A DNA stretch of 64,000 bases, taken from the NCBI GenBank assembly GCA_013397435.1, contig VZRG01000004.1:609415-673414 (forward strand), given 5' to 3'. Below, one piece after another: positions 38,451-51,721 of the stretch. The notes under the pieces were generated by a model. That model was not told the DNA's origin, searched no databases, and saw nothing but the letters and a program-made list of their open reading frames with translations. The position numbers and the translations under genes are program-made. Every line of letters starts with the position of its first letter. Position 1 is the stretch's first letter. Source of the DNA: Erythrocercus mccallii. Taxonomy: Eukaryota; Chordata; Aves; Passeriformes; Dicruridae.

Positions 38451-41400
38451 CACCCAAAAGCTACTTCAGGAACGTGTCAGTACTTAGTTGTCTGATTTGC
38501 AGGCCTGAATTCAGGCTGTCTGGAACTGCTTGAAAGAGAAAAAATATCCTTTCACTATTACTTCTAGAAGTTAAAATATTTTTAGTTTCTTTCAGATATG
38601 GTTCTTTTCTCCCGATGCTCTGCTCCCTATAGAAAATGAAGTTTACATTCAATATGGTGAGGGCATTTCCACATTTGTAACATGATTGATAATCTGCTTA
38701 TGCATCTAACCACATTATTACCTAGAAACTTCAGAAATTGTTTTGCAGCTTACCTCAGTCTTTTTCTACAGCCAGAGTTTGTCAGAGGCGCTGTGGTTGC
38801 CATGAACTGTTTAGATGAGGATGCCAAGTGCTAATACAGGATCACAGTACTAAGGAAAATTGTGGGTTTCGATGCTTGACAGCATTCCCTGTTCTTGTCC
38901 TTGGAGGGGAGGTTGGCTAAGCTTCTGGGAAAAATGATGCTGATTTTATTTTTGGTGCAGAGAAGCTGTTACATAAATGCCTAATATCAAAGGTGTATGT
39001 GCCTTTGAAAATAATTGTGTGTGCTGGATTTTTTCCTCGCTGTCTGATCTCTCTAGCATCACCTGGATCTTCAACACCAGTAGCTGGTGTTCTGACAGAG
39101 ATTATTGCAAAGTATGAATCAGAGCCCTTAATGTTTTGTTTGTCTGAAAGAACAACCTAGATAACATCTGTGCTTGCCCAGCTGTTTTCTTGACTCCAAG
39201 CATTAATCATTTGGCTGAACACTTGCTTCACTGACCCTGTTGCTCTTAGACTCTGCGACAGGATTCCAGAATGCCTGAGCAAATATTTTTGGAGATCTTA
39301 GTCTCTGTTTTGACTAATATGAGCAGTGGCCTTCAGGTATTCCACAAAAGGCTCTTTGAGTATTGCACAGAAGCTGAAAGGTTGGCATTTTAAGTTGGGT
39401 GTGTGCAAGACACATAGATTTATCATTACACAAACCATTCCCATCTCTGCTTTGCCTGGGAAGGGTAACCGTCAGCAATTGCTGTGACAGCTGATGATGC
39501 TGGTGGTGGTGGAACAGAGGAGCAGCCCTGCTCAAGGAGGAGTGGGCTGCCTCCATGCATGCTGCTCCCCCAGCCCACCCTTGTGCTTCCTGCTCAGAAC
39601 CACCTTGTTCATGCCGCTGATATGGAGCACTAGCAGTTATGTATGTGTGGAATGAAATGAAAATAAGAAACGTAGAATGTCTTTTTGTTATAGATAGCTG
39701 GGAATGAAATGCGCTGTTTCAGATTTATTAGCACATAAAGTGGTGTGGTGGGACTTCAACAATAGTGTGGTCACTATTCTGAGAGGCAGATGTATTACCA
39801 TAAATGATAATTGCAAGTGCAGTCTGTCAAATATGTAGCCTTACCTTTATGTAGCCCTATTTTGTGGTGTGTGCACACACTGCATCCTTCCCTCTATGTG
39901 GAATACAGGGATGTGCATGAGGGCCTTATATACAGATAGGAAGCAAATAATACATTATATTCATAACTTCTTTTCCTGTACTTACTTAGAGAGTAAGTAA
40001 ATTATTGTAGACCATTTGGTGATACTGATTTCCACTGTGATAAATGATGTATTATAGGAGTGCAACTGGAAATTAGGTGATTAAGTAAGCTTTACATTGG
40101 CCACTCTTAAAATACTTCCTGCTGTGTGATTGATGCAAAAATGAAAGTTGTTTCGTAATAATATATAATACAAAAGCTATTTCAAGAAAGGTCTGTGAAG
40201 CAAATTGGGGAAATTTAGAAGAAAAGTATCTTTCTTTCCCTATTGCATAAAATCTTTTAGGTTATATATTTAAACAAATATTTTACCTTGTGGGTGTTAT
40301 TTTATTTGCCAAAATTTATTTTGCAAATGGCTGATGTCTTTAAAGGCTATGTGTCAGTAAGAAGAATATTTTTCTTCTTCAGGTCTCTGTTATATGATAG
40401 AAACTATAAAAGTGTTTAGAATGCCTTTTGTTGAAGTGTTTGCAGTGTGTCATACTCAGCTTTTAACTACCAAGGAGTGGTTTAAAGTGTTGATTTTGAT
40501 GTGTGAATGTGGAAAACCTCTGGGCTTTTTATATGAGCAGTTTCTTTGCTACTTGTGTTTTGTGGCCAGAGTGACTTTCTGGCTTGTTTTCATGGAAGTT
40601 AAAACCTCTTTGGCATCCACAGCAAGGCCCTTCTGCTTGCTGAATCCACTTAAAACAAATCTCTTTAAGCTTCAGAATATAGTATATCAAATTGTTCATT
40701 GAAGAATGACTCTTAAATATATTCATGAAGGAAAGAAGCTTTACGTTCATTGCTTTGCCTTTCTCTAATTCAGAAAAATAATGGAAAAGCATGTGTCCCC
40801 ATTTGCTGACCTAAAGGTGAAATTTCCTTACGTGATAGGGTTCTGTGGCAGCTAATGGTTTTTTCCCAGCAGTCTGCATGCCTTAGATTCAGGCTGGCTT
40901 TTGTCTAATGGCTGATAATGTCACCTTTATGTGAGTTAGGCCGTTGTGAAGTCTTTTAAGTTTGTAGATAAAGAGGGTTCATACATATGGTGCTGAGCTT
41001 TGATTTCTCTCATTTGATTTCTCTCATCTGCAGCATCTTTCTTCAAATGAAACAAGGAAATTGGCATTAGGTGTGTTTTAGGATAAAGCCTTTTTATTCC
41101 TTCTTTACTTTAAACCTCAAAGTCTTAGCTTCAGAGGTCTACAGAACCTGACTGCATCCATCTATCAGTCCTCTCCTTGCCAAAAGTATTGCCTTCCTTT
41201 TTAAAATTTATTTCTTTTTTTAAATTATTTTTGTCATTTTTACCTTCACTGCTTTTGTCCCTTGAGCATTCCTTTAGTAAACATCTGCTAAAATTGCTTC
41301 AACCCTTTTTAATCTATCCTGGGTTTTTTGCTAGTTTTACTGCTGTCCATTTCCCCGTGTTACAGACTAGGGCAGACTGCTCTTGTCACATGTTAGTCCA

Positions 41401-44400
41401 TTTAAATAAATAAGTGTTCCCAGTTTGTTATGGTTTTCCTGTGGCATGCTCTATCAAATAGCATGTTGCAATAACATGCTTTTGAGCAGGAGACTAGGTG
41501 ACTCGAATCAGTGATTTAGAAGGTGAGTATCAGGTCTTTGAAAAATTCCTGTCTGCTCTGTGCACAGGAACAGCCTAATCCCCTGGGATAGCAGCCATTT
41601 GAGTGGGTAAAATGCAAGCAGAGGGTTTTGACTGCGCCAGCTGTGCAGTGGGGAAGCAGCTGGAGCGCTGCCGGAGAGCACTTGGCAGCACTGAGCAGGG
41701 ACAGAGGGGCTTCACAGTCAGACAGGAGTGTAAACACTTGTCTAGCTGCAGTGGTTAGAGGAAGTATTTCTATACTTCCATTATTAACTGATTATGAAAA
41801 GTGGAGCTAATGTTTTAATGGTAAGCTCGGATATGACAAATAGACTAATGCAGAATGTAGTTTATTTGGGACTGCAGTGAAATCAGTGGAGCAGTACATG
41901 CCACGGAAAAGTATTTTTATGTATGTTCTTATACAACTAAACTGATACAGCATTATGCAAATAATAGGATGGTAGAAAAGCATTTTAAAGACAAACGTGT
42001 GAAAAAAAGGACTAAATTTTACATTTTTTCAATGTTATGGCCACCTTTAAATCACTGTTCAGAACAGTTTTGACTAGGAAAAAAGAAGTTGAAAGTTGTG
42101 TTGGGTGGGGTAAGAAATACTATTATGCTGAACTTTCAAGCCAGACTGCTAACCTCTTGAATCTTGAATCAGTTTTTGACCGTAATAGTTATTTCTGCAG
42201 AATTAAAATTTTCAACAATTTCCTTTTTTAATTCTGTAACTAATTCATTCAGAAACTGGAAGCTAGCTGGTAGCTGAAAATCAGGATGCTTTGTTCTCAT
42301 CTTCAGTGTATCTGTGAATATGAGCCTGGAGTGATGACACGTACCAGTTCTTCAATTACCAAAAAATAACAATGAGGAGTTTTTCTGATTTCTAATAACT
42401 GCAGACAATAATGTACGTGTTAAAAGATGAAATTTATTTTTGTGGCTTTTCCTGTCTACTATTTAAAATGGTTTTATTTACTCAAACATCTTAAATCATG
42501 GTATCAATCCATTTTAGTTCCAGTTTCCTACTAAATGCTGCTTAAGACAAATGATATGCAAATATTTTCTATTTATTAGAGACCTCAATTGCTCAGTTTT
42601 TAGTAGTAAAACATAAATTGAAAATATGAATACATACATAATTGCTGAAGCTCATCATTGTGTATTTCTTGCTTTAAAGAAATTGCAAACTTAATATAAC
42701 ACTTCCAGTTAGTCAAAACCAGCTCTTTTTTTACCAACGGATACTATATCCGTTTAAAGACAATCTTTTGGCACAAACTTACTATAAGTTCTAAAATAAG
42801 TTTTTCTGCTTGATTAAAAGGGATGATTATAGTTAATTTTCTATGGAAATAAGGACAAACTTCTGTATCTGCCAATGGCTTTTATTCTTGAAGGTAAAAA
42901 ATCCTACATAGAGATTATGGGCTCAAATGTTATGTCTAACAATGTTCTGTAAATAAAGGTCTACTTGAGGACCCTCAGCTCATCAAAGAAGTCAACAGCT
43001 GATGGGTCTGAGAACGGGCCACCAAATTTGCATTCGGAGGTAATTTTCTTTTTTTAGCACAAAGAACAAAATCATGTACTTATTGCAAAATCTTTTCCCA
43101 CGATGACCTTTTCTGCTTCTTATGTAACCATGTCTGATCTATGTTTCTGTTTGTGTAAAAACAAGAAACCCTACTTGAATAGAAGCAATTTAAAAAAACA
43201 CAACGCTCTCCACCCTAAGAACTGAGTCTGCCATGCAGGTTATATAAAATGTACACTGATAAGTAAAGTCATGACTTTTACAGTTGTGAGGGAGGTGAAA
43301 CAAAGCCTGGAGTCATGCACATTGACTTTCCTATTTGTCTTCTGAAACCCTCATTACACTTTCCAAATTTATTGCCTGTATTAATGCTGGTCCACTAATG
43401 CTAATTCTTGGGAGCTCAATGCAATGCATTTCTGCTGATTTCTGACTGTCATTAGTAACCATGAAAATATTACTTCTATGTGGATTTGTCAGCGCCTTTC
43501 TTTGACGCCTTTTTCCTGCAGTTGCTGCTCAAGAGGGCTAAGCTAAATTTTTTGTGACTTAAAATCAGGCAACGTTCATGTTCTGCTGAAAATGTTGGGA
43601 GAAAGGGCAGTGTTAGTTCTGAGAGCAGACAGAGGAAGGTTTTTTTCATAACATGTTTAACATGAAATATGATAGAGGAATTAAGGTTGAAATGATTTAA
43701 ATTTGACTGATGGATGTAGGTTTATACTGCTTAAGCTTAGGAGGCCATATTTTAGAACTGCCTACTCTAAAACTGCTTCAGAAGCATTTTGGTATCACAC
43801 ATGCAAAGTGTGCTCAAGCACTTTTGGAGCAATGGGTGGTTGGGTCAGTGAGCACAGGTGACACGGAGTGTAAGGTGGTGTGGAACCAGGGTAGTGTGAG
43901 CCTCTGAGCTGCCTGGTGTGTGGTGGTCTGCAAAAGTCAGTGTGTCTGAGTCTGTAGGTGTGTCCAGTTAGGGATGCACTTGAGTACGGATACAGGAAGG
44001 TCATAGACTGAGTTAAATTTAAGAAGTTGCTTTCTACATTTTTCTTCTATATCACAGCTATGAATTTTTTCTGGTAAAAATTTCAAAAAAATCCACTATA
44101 TGAAATGTGTTTTAAAAAAGCCTACAGGGAGACAGACATTATGGAGATGAAGCACTGCTAACTGACCTTGCACTATGTGCAATGTCCAGACATTTCCATA
44201 ATAGCATTACTTTTCGCATTGAGTGAATTACAGCACGTTTTGTTTGAAGTGTTTGCACTAGTTGGAGCATGAGTGAATTCTATGGCTTTTAAAATATTGC
44301 TGGTATTTTGTACCAGCTGCTGGTACCATGGCTGCTTTGCAATCAGTTGCAGTTCAGTGCTTACTAAGAAACATAATTTCCTTTTTAGAGAGAATGTTAT

Positions 44401-47400
44401 GATAGAAACATATCTTAATAGATTACAGTGAGTGAAGGCAATGTTTTCAGAAGGGAGATGTGAAAGGAGGTAGTAAAGATGACATGTTTATGGTATAGTG
44501 CACAATGCCTCAGATCTAATTTTATTTCATGTCTTTAATACTAATTGTTGATGCTGGTGTTAAGCCAAAGGAATAGTTTAATAGCAAACCTTAAAACCCT
44601 AAGGTTGTTCAGTTGAGTGGAAAACATTAAGGTGACATGGAAGGAAATCTCACTGGAATTTGACAGCCTGATAGCAGTATAAAATTTGTATAAAAGGCCA
44701 GGACTAAATGAATGCATTCGATTTCACACTACTTTTAAACTCAGAGCCAACCTGTATTCAAATACTGTTTCTTCTGGCAGAGAAAGTGCTGTAATGCTTT
44801 TAGCAAGTTATTAAACATCTGAGCCTTAATTTTCCATCTGACAGAGAAGGAAATTAGTCTTTTTCTCAGTGGATTTTGAAGATAGAGTTCTTAGCACATC
44901 TTGAAGATATTCAGATGATAGGGTATTAGAGGGGATGGCCTTGAAAATACAAAGATGAAGTCAGACAAAAGCTGTTCAGTATTGCTTGCATTCCTTTGCT
45001 CCCATAGCACAAAGAAGTTTTATCCTTTCTAATGTGTTTTTTGGATTCATATGGTTTTTTTAGCCTTTTGGTCAAAAACAATGAAATGAACCTTTGCCAA
45101 GACTAAAGCTTGGCACCTTCTTGTGAAAGAGTACTTCATTTCTGATGTTTTAAGTATAAAGGCCTTCATAAGACTGTCTAAGGAAAAGCCCTTTTTTTAT
45201 GACTTGGTTCTGCTCTAAAGATACTGTATTTAAAACCACATACTGCATGGCAAATTACCAGGTAACTGTACACCACCCTACCTTTTCCCTAGCTGTAATT
45301 GTTTACTTTAAGAACAAGGGGAGTAGTCATAATTTTTTATCATATTAAGTTAGTTGGACATATGCCAGACTTACCTTAACGTCTGGGTTAGTTCAGACAG
45401 GATTTACATGAATTAAACTATGCCAGGTATATGTAATGTGTGATTCAGAGAATGCATGTAGCACTTCAGGTATAAATTCTTATGTGTTTGTTTTGAGGTT
45501 TTTTTGTTTGTTTTTTGAGGGTTGCTTTTATTTTGTGGTGGTCTTTTTTTTCACACTATGTGTGTATTAATGGTTCTGTTTCATGTATCTTCATGGGTTG
45601 GCCTTTGCTAAAGGAAGACCCAGGTCTGTGGGTTTTTAATTTTATGTTTATATAATAAAGTGGTTTTTTATTTTGTCTGGTTTTTACTTGCATTTTTAGA
45701 AATCTCCTGTTAGGTGTTTTGTTCTACTACTAATATACAGGCTTCTTAGTGCATTGTATGGAAATGGGATCGTACCTTTAATTGGTATTCATTTTTATTA
45801 CTTTAACTTCAGATTTTGGTTAAAGAGCATCTGTTTGATAAGGGCAGGCTTAATGTTGTTTATATTACCTGGGCTTGAAATGAAAAGCAGCAATTAAAAA
45901 ATGTAAATGAATATTTCTCGAAAGTGACCTCAGGGATGCACTTGATCTGTGTTGTTTCCTGCTGTTCATGCCATATTATGCAGTTTAATATTCCATGATA
46001 GCCTGCCCCCTGCCCTCTCAAAAGTTGAGCTTTAGGGGGATACAGTTGGCAGAGTCAGAAGAGAGGCTAAAGTATTAATTTAGCACAAGCAAATCCCAAG
46101 TCCAAACCCCTTGAAGTTTGAGATCATATAAAACAACATACCAACTTGGAAACTTGTATTTCCCAGGCTGGTACATGCTCTCATGTACTAAACCCTCCCC
46201 GTCTTGTGAAAGAGCATCTATTACTTCATCTCCATTGAAATGGTTTGGGAAATGGCAGTGCTCTGGCCTGGCATGATCCTTAGAATGATGTGACTGCAAA
46301 GACTATTTCATTTCTTTGGTGATAAGACATCTGCTACTATCAGGGAAGAACAAGGATAAGAAAAGGATAGTCTAACTATTCCAGTATAGGACAAGAATTT
46401 ATTTCAGATCTTTGTAAATACTACTGGCAGCATTTTCTGGTAATCATATTAATAAGCAGTCCTCAGTGAGCCAACATTAAGCCATACTTTTTAAAGATAG
46501 ATTTGAATCGCTTGACCCCTAATTGCCAGCTGTTTTTTAAAAATACATGGCCAATAAGAAGGCCTATCAAAAAATTTAATAATTTTAGTTTTTTCTGAAA
46601 TTGGCATGCTGAAAAATACTCTTAATTAATGCATATTGGGACTTATAATTTCAATTAAAGCATAACTGAAAATTGCTAGGATTTCCTATTGTAAAAGCAC
46701 ACTGCAATTCCATAAAGGACCTGTGCTAACCTACCTGTGCATGTGCTAAAGCACAAAAAGGAGCTTCCATCTGTGAAGGGACAGTCAGACTGCTCCTGGA
46801 CATAACCCCTCAGGATTCATGTTATAACCTGAGGGCAAGGATATTTTTTTTTCCTCTGACTATATTCAGTGTTTCTAATATATGAAACATAGAATATGAA
46901 ATATCCTCCAAGAAAAATGAGCCTAATAAGGAATTTGGAGGATTCAGGAAGATATTGGAAAAGCACATTGGTGCGTATGGGTATGTATGGAGGCTAAAAG
47001 CATAAGGGTGGGTATGGAGGACTAGGAGCAGAAGCAGGTTTTAGGGAGATGGGCAAGAGTCTAGGACTGTGGGAGAAGATGATCTCTAATATTTGGAGGT
47101 CCTTTAGAGAATTCAGATCTCTCTGTGGAGTCTCCCTGTTCTGTTTCAGCAAATAGATTAGAAACTCACTGATATGCAGAGCTTAACAAGCTGATTTTGG
47201 GATGGAAACTGTTACTGCTGTTGCTGTTTAAACTTAATTACAGAAGCCTGTCATCTAGTCCTCCTGTTAACAATATAGCTGAGAGAGATCTATATTGTCA
47301 GGTATTTTAGAGGACGAAATAATGTTACATACAATACACTTGAACCACAATGTCCAGTTAAAATTTATCTTTAGCTTAGAAGACTGTTTATTGCATTTAT

Positions 47401-47639
47401 TTTAATGGGGTTTCAGTGTTGCCATTCCTGACAAATTAATTGCGAGCCTTGCAAACTTTGTACTTGTTCTGAAATGTTTAGAATTTGTCATTTATATGAC
47501 AAGCTTCTTAGCATTTCGTAAGTAATTGAGAGATAAAATCAGTGTATGTTCTGAAGGCCTACATAAAATTTAATCAGGGGTGTTGAGCATATCATGTAAA
47601 CTACTATACAAGTTTTTATTTTTTTTTTGACCAAGTAGG
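38451..47639. other. Gene-free stretch, nothing recognised
   Basis: Over 9 kb of AT-rich DNA. One 14-bp tandem duplication lies at 41,001-41,028. The AT-rich block at 46,480-46,700 has several ATTAAT-type sites and reads like a possible conserved non-coding element, without proof. No genes or transposons were recognised. Confidence 0.45.
41001..41028. repeat. 14-bp tandem duplication, two units
   Basis: TGATTTCTCTCATT is followed by TGATTTCTCTCATC, one mismatch. It is a simple slippage-type duplication. Confidence 0.85.
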
Positions 47640-47930
47640 GCAACAAGACCTGAGAGGCCTCAACACATGAATTGGTACTGTGCTGCTGACACTAACCTTC
47701 AGAGAAATTGGGAAAGGTGGTGTCCCCCTTCCCAGACTTGTGAAAACTGTGATAAAACCAATTAGCCATCTGTGCATGTATTGTAATTGGTGGTTTGTGC
47801 TGTCATGGGTAGTTAAAGAACAACCAGCCTTGTGTATGTTTATCTCAACATACTGGTTGCACAGAGGTTAATGAGACTCCCCAGGAATATAAACATCCCT
47901 GGTATAAGTGTAGAGTATGAGATGTGTATT
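47640..47930 (+). mobile_element. Possible LTR remnant (U3-like)
   Basis: This block differs in texture from its surroundings and contains a promoter-like order: TGTAATTGGTGG (CCAAT-type on the other strand), then GGAATATAAACATCCCTGG, then GTATAAGTG. This resembles the U3/R region of avian LTRs, but I could not find TG...CA ends or a target-site duplication. It could equally be unique DNA. Confidence 0.3.
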
Positions 47931-49084
47931 TTTATTGCAACATTTCAAATAGAAACTGTTTCTTTTGGAAGTGTCAGATCTGTGTTTGGCATATGAAATT
48001 CAAAGGCAGCTGTATGACATTTTAAACTGATCTTTCGTTGTTTTTTTTATACCACTGTGGCTTCAGTGGAATCTTAGTTTGAATTCTTCTTGTCTGAATT
48101 TTTATTGCCACAGTAATTGTTTCTGCTAGTACTGCCTTTTTACATTTTAAATTATTTCCATAACCTTTTCTGAGGACAGACAGATACTCTATTAGACATA
48201 TAAACCCTCAATATGATAAGTTCTAAAATCATTTAAGGATCTTTTTCAGTCATTTTTGTGTAAATTTTGTCAGACAGCAGCCATAATTTCATGCTGAAGT
48301 ACCTTATGCATAAAGGCTCTCCCACTTCTGTTGGGAATCATACCTCAAAAGAGGTGTTCTGCAGCATTTACATTTCTGAGGCCTTCAAACTTTTCCTCAG
48401 TTAAACTTTAAGTTGCAGTTTGTCCTTGAAACACTCTAGGGGAATCATAATTTAGATGTTATGATGCTTCTCCTGTTTTAGACTTCTTTTTCCACTTACC
48501 ATTCATAATTAAGTGCTCTATGGGTTTTTATGGTAAAACTTTTGTTTTGCTCCTGATGCTGTAAGGGATTTTTTGAACAAAAAAATTGCTTCTCTGTCTA
48601 TTAAGAGTCTAGTAGAGTGAAGACCTATTTTAATGACTAAGCTGCTAGGGTAATGCTTATTTTATTTTTAAGTATCAGTTAATGACATCTTACTATTTGG
48701 AAGAACAACAGAATAATCAAGCATTGGTGACTCTGCTCCTTACAAGAAATTTCTAAGAAAGTGTGTTCACTGCTACATAATGTGGTCCATGAACCATATG
48801 GCTCATGTTGTCTCATTTTTTGAGAATGTACTGTTTTTTTCTAAAAAAAAAAGGTAAGAGTACCTTATTATCATTTTAACTGCGTGTAAGTAGTCATCAG
48901 ACATCATAGATCGTGAGAATTATTCCTTTAATGGGATTTGACTTTTTTTTTATGGTACAGTAAGAGTAATTTTCGTAGTAATCTGCTAAATCAGTCACAA
49001 ATTAAAATATGATACCAGGTTTGCCCCCAGAAGATTTTGCTAGTGCAAAGCTAGTTTGCTAGGGTTTAGTGCATCCACGAATGG
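47931..49084. other. Gene-free stretch, nothing recognised
   Basis: AT-rich DNA between the possible LTR remnant and the CR1 piece. Nothing was recognised. Confidence 0.5.
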
Positions 49085-49305
49085 AAGAGAGAGCTGGTGG
49101 GCACCATAGGAAGGCTGCTCATGATCATCATGGTCATCACCTTTGAAAGGTCGTGATAATCAGACCAAGAGACTAGAAGAAAGCAAACATCATCCAGACC
49201 TTTGGAAAGGGCGGCAAGGGGGATGCAGGGAAATACCAGCCACTCAGTCTTACCTCAGTCCCTAGAAAGGTGATGGCATCTCAGTTTGGAGGCCATCTCC
49301 ATCCA
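49085..49305 (+). mobile_element. CR1 LINE internal fragment, start of reverse transcriptase
   Basis: The order TTTGAAAGGTCGTGATAATC, AAGAAAGCAAACATCATCCA, GGCGGCAAGGGGGATGCAGG, TACCAGCCACTCAGTCTTAC and CCTAGAAAGGTGATGGCATC matches the part of CR1 ORF2 encoding the motif K-G...D-P-G-N-Y-R-P-V-S-L-T-S-V-P-G-K-V. Here the readable remnant is GKYQPLSLTSVPRKVM. It is an isolated internal piece, truncated at both ends. Confidence 0.8.
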
Positions 49306-49648
49306 AATTTCTCTCGCTATTTGGAAGCACACCCCTCCCACACCTCAATACTATAGAGAGCTCTCATGCAAAATTAGATGAAGTGTTTTGTAGAGTTTTT
49401 GATTTGAAACATTGTGCTGTAAATCCTGTAGCCATGATTTAAGTGGAAGAAGATGTCCATTCACAGCCTTCAACCTGTCAGTTCTATGGACTGTCATAGA
49501 CCTTAGTTTTTCTCTTTCCTTATGTAATAGGATTCTTTAGCTTAATACAAAAGAGATAGGTAGAAGCTAGATAAATTAATCAGTATATTTTTCCATGTCA
49601 TTTAACCAAAAGTGAATTTGAATTTGTTAGACTGGAAGAGCACTTTTC

Positions 49649-50099
49649 TGTCCTAGGGTGACATTATGATGGTATCCCAAATTGTCTGTTCTGTTTATGT
49701 TGAATATTGTATTCTGTACCTTCAAGTCTGGTTCTGAGAGTGAAGCAGGGAGGAGGAGAAGCACCAAGTTTGTTTGGAGAAACTGCTCTGACTCCTACAT
49801 ATTCCAGCTCCTGGACTGTGTTCATCTGAAGCACAGACAGACAGCGAGACTGAGCGAGCCGTGCTGCAGCCCAAGGCAAGGGCTTTCTCAATTTGCCATC
49901 TCACTTCAGAACGAGAGGTTTTATTGTTTCATATTATTAATTTTTTATTCTTGTGGATACTTTGTTTGTTAAATAATTTTTTCCACTTTTCTCTGAGGAG
50001 ATTTTCTCCCGCACTAGTTTGAGGAGGGGCCGTTTGGGTTTGCTTCCCAGAAAGGCCCCATTCAGAGGTTTCCTCCCAATTTTGCCCTAAACCAGGACA
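49649..50099 (-). mobile_element. Solo LTR, 451 bp, with near-perfect target-site duplication
   Basis: The plus strand starts TGTCCTAGGG and ends CCTAAACCAGGACA, giving the TG...CA ends and a short inverted terminal TGTCCT/AGGACA. The five bases before it are TTTTC and those after are GTTTC, a 5-bp duplication with one mismatch. This suggests an ERVL-type insertion. On its own strand it begins TGTCCTGGTTTAGGGC, a start I associate with songbird LTRs. The GC-rich middle around GACAGACAGCGAGACTGAGC is also typical of that family. No internal viral genes adjoin it. Confidence 0.82.
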
Positions 50100-51721
50100 G
50101 TTTCCTTTAAAATTTCCTTTCAAGAAATTAATAAAAATCTGAAACAGGGTAAGGAAAATTTTTTCCCTGCTCTGAAACTGGTATTTTGCTCCTTTTAAAA
50201 TTATTAAAACTTTGGAGACTTCTTGAATTTTTTTATAGGCCACATATTTTCTCTCGAATAAATCCCTTGATGTATAAATCCGTCCCATCCCTCTGTAGCC
50301 ACTGTGCTCCATCACATGAAAATCCATGTTCTTCTACTTAATAAGATCATAGGACAATAGGGAGTCTATTTTAGAACATACTATAATGGGGTTCAACTCT
50401 AGAGGTATGGAAAGAGATGGTCTGAGGAGGGAAAAAACCACTTAGGTGAAATACTCTGTGAGGATGGGTGCTCTGTGAACATTTAAGCTGCAGCAGCTGC
50501 ACCACCACTAACTGTATTTTGTAGAAGTATTTTTAATAGTATGTGGAAGAGGCTTTTTTCTCTTGTCCTTTCTGAAGTTTTTTATCTTCAGCAGCTCACT
50601 CCTGAGGTGCTTTCTATTTCTCACCTGAGAAGTCCTGGGAAAATAGATAAGCTGCTCAACATGCATTAAAGCTTTATCAGCTTCTGGACTGAAGTGCCCT
50701 TCACTGAGAATGCCCAGGTGAATGCAACCCTCTTGTCTGAATTACTGAGATAAAAGAGGACAAGAAAAGCAGTCTGCAAGGGGGTAGTGACCCAGACAGT
50801 AAAGGGTTTTATAGGTCAAAACCAGCCCTTTGTCTTTAACCAAAAACCAGATGAATATTAGTGCAGTACCTGCACTTCTGGTGCTTGTTTCCTGTGAGTA
50901 TTTGACTCAGTATTGCAACACTTTGAGATTTGATGTGCCTTTTTGCTGATCATCATTCTATGCCACTTAGTAAAGAACCAAAGTATGGGTGATTGCAGTG
51001 AAACCCTTGTCCATTAGGTAGTGCAGCCCTCTAGACAAATGGAACTGGAAGAAGGGGAGATGATTCTCACAGCTGCTCCTCATATTTTGTCATGAGAATC
51101 AAAAATATTGTTAAATCAGGGGTTACTTGAGTGTTTCTATTTAGTTTGTCAACCACTTCTTTAATCTCATGTCATGCCTCCATCCCACCCATTGTTTTGC
51201 TATCATCAGATTTTCCAGTCATTGTGATTTGCGTGATGGTTATACCTCTGTCACGTGCTGTGTATGCCATGCAGAACCAGTAAAATATCCACTTCTGAGA
51301 CTTAGAGGGGAATAGCAACTAACCCTCCAAGTAGGAGAGAAAGACATGGAAGAGGGATGAAAAATTGATGTATTAAAAAAAGTTATTTACTTGAACTGCC
51401 AAAAGGTGCCCAAGGATTTTGCAATATAGATTATTTGGATGATAAAATGATAATGGTATTTCATGCTGATATGTATAAACCAATTAATATGAAGAAAATA
51501 ACTGCAGCTATGCATGTGTTATGGTCAGTCTAAAAAAATTACATTATTCTGGATAAGAATTGTAGGATCATGGAACGTCAGTGTAAAGATTGTGATTAGG
51601 TGTTAAAAAAAGGTAAACTTTCAGAAACAAATAGGAAAAGAAAGGAGAAAAAAACCGTAGCTGTCATGAAGTTATTGCAGGAATACTGGTTTTATAAATG
51701 TATTAAATATTAAGCCTCATA
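50100..51721. other. Gene-free stretch, nothing recognised
   Basis: AT-rich DNA between the solo LTR and the minus-strand CR1. No gene or repeat was recognised. Confidence 0.5.

Noticed and set aside
42736..42754. 8-bp inverted repeat AACGGATA/TATCCGTT with a 3-base loop
   Set aside because: The stem is short and lacks any context. It is expected occasionally by chance in 64 kb.
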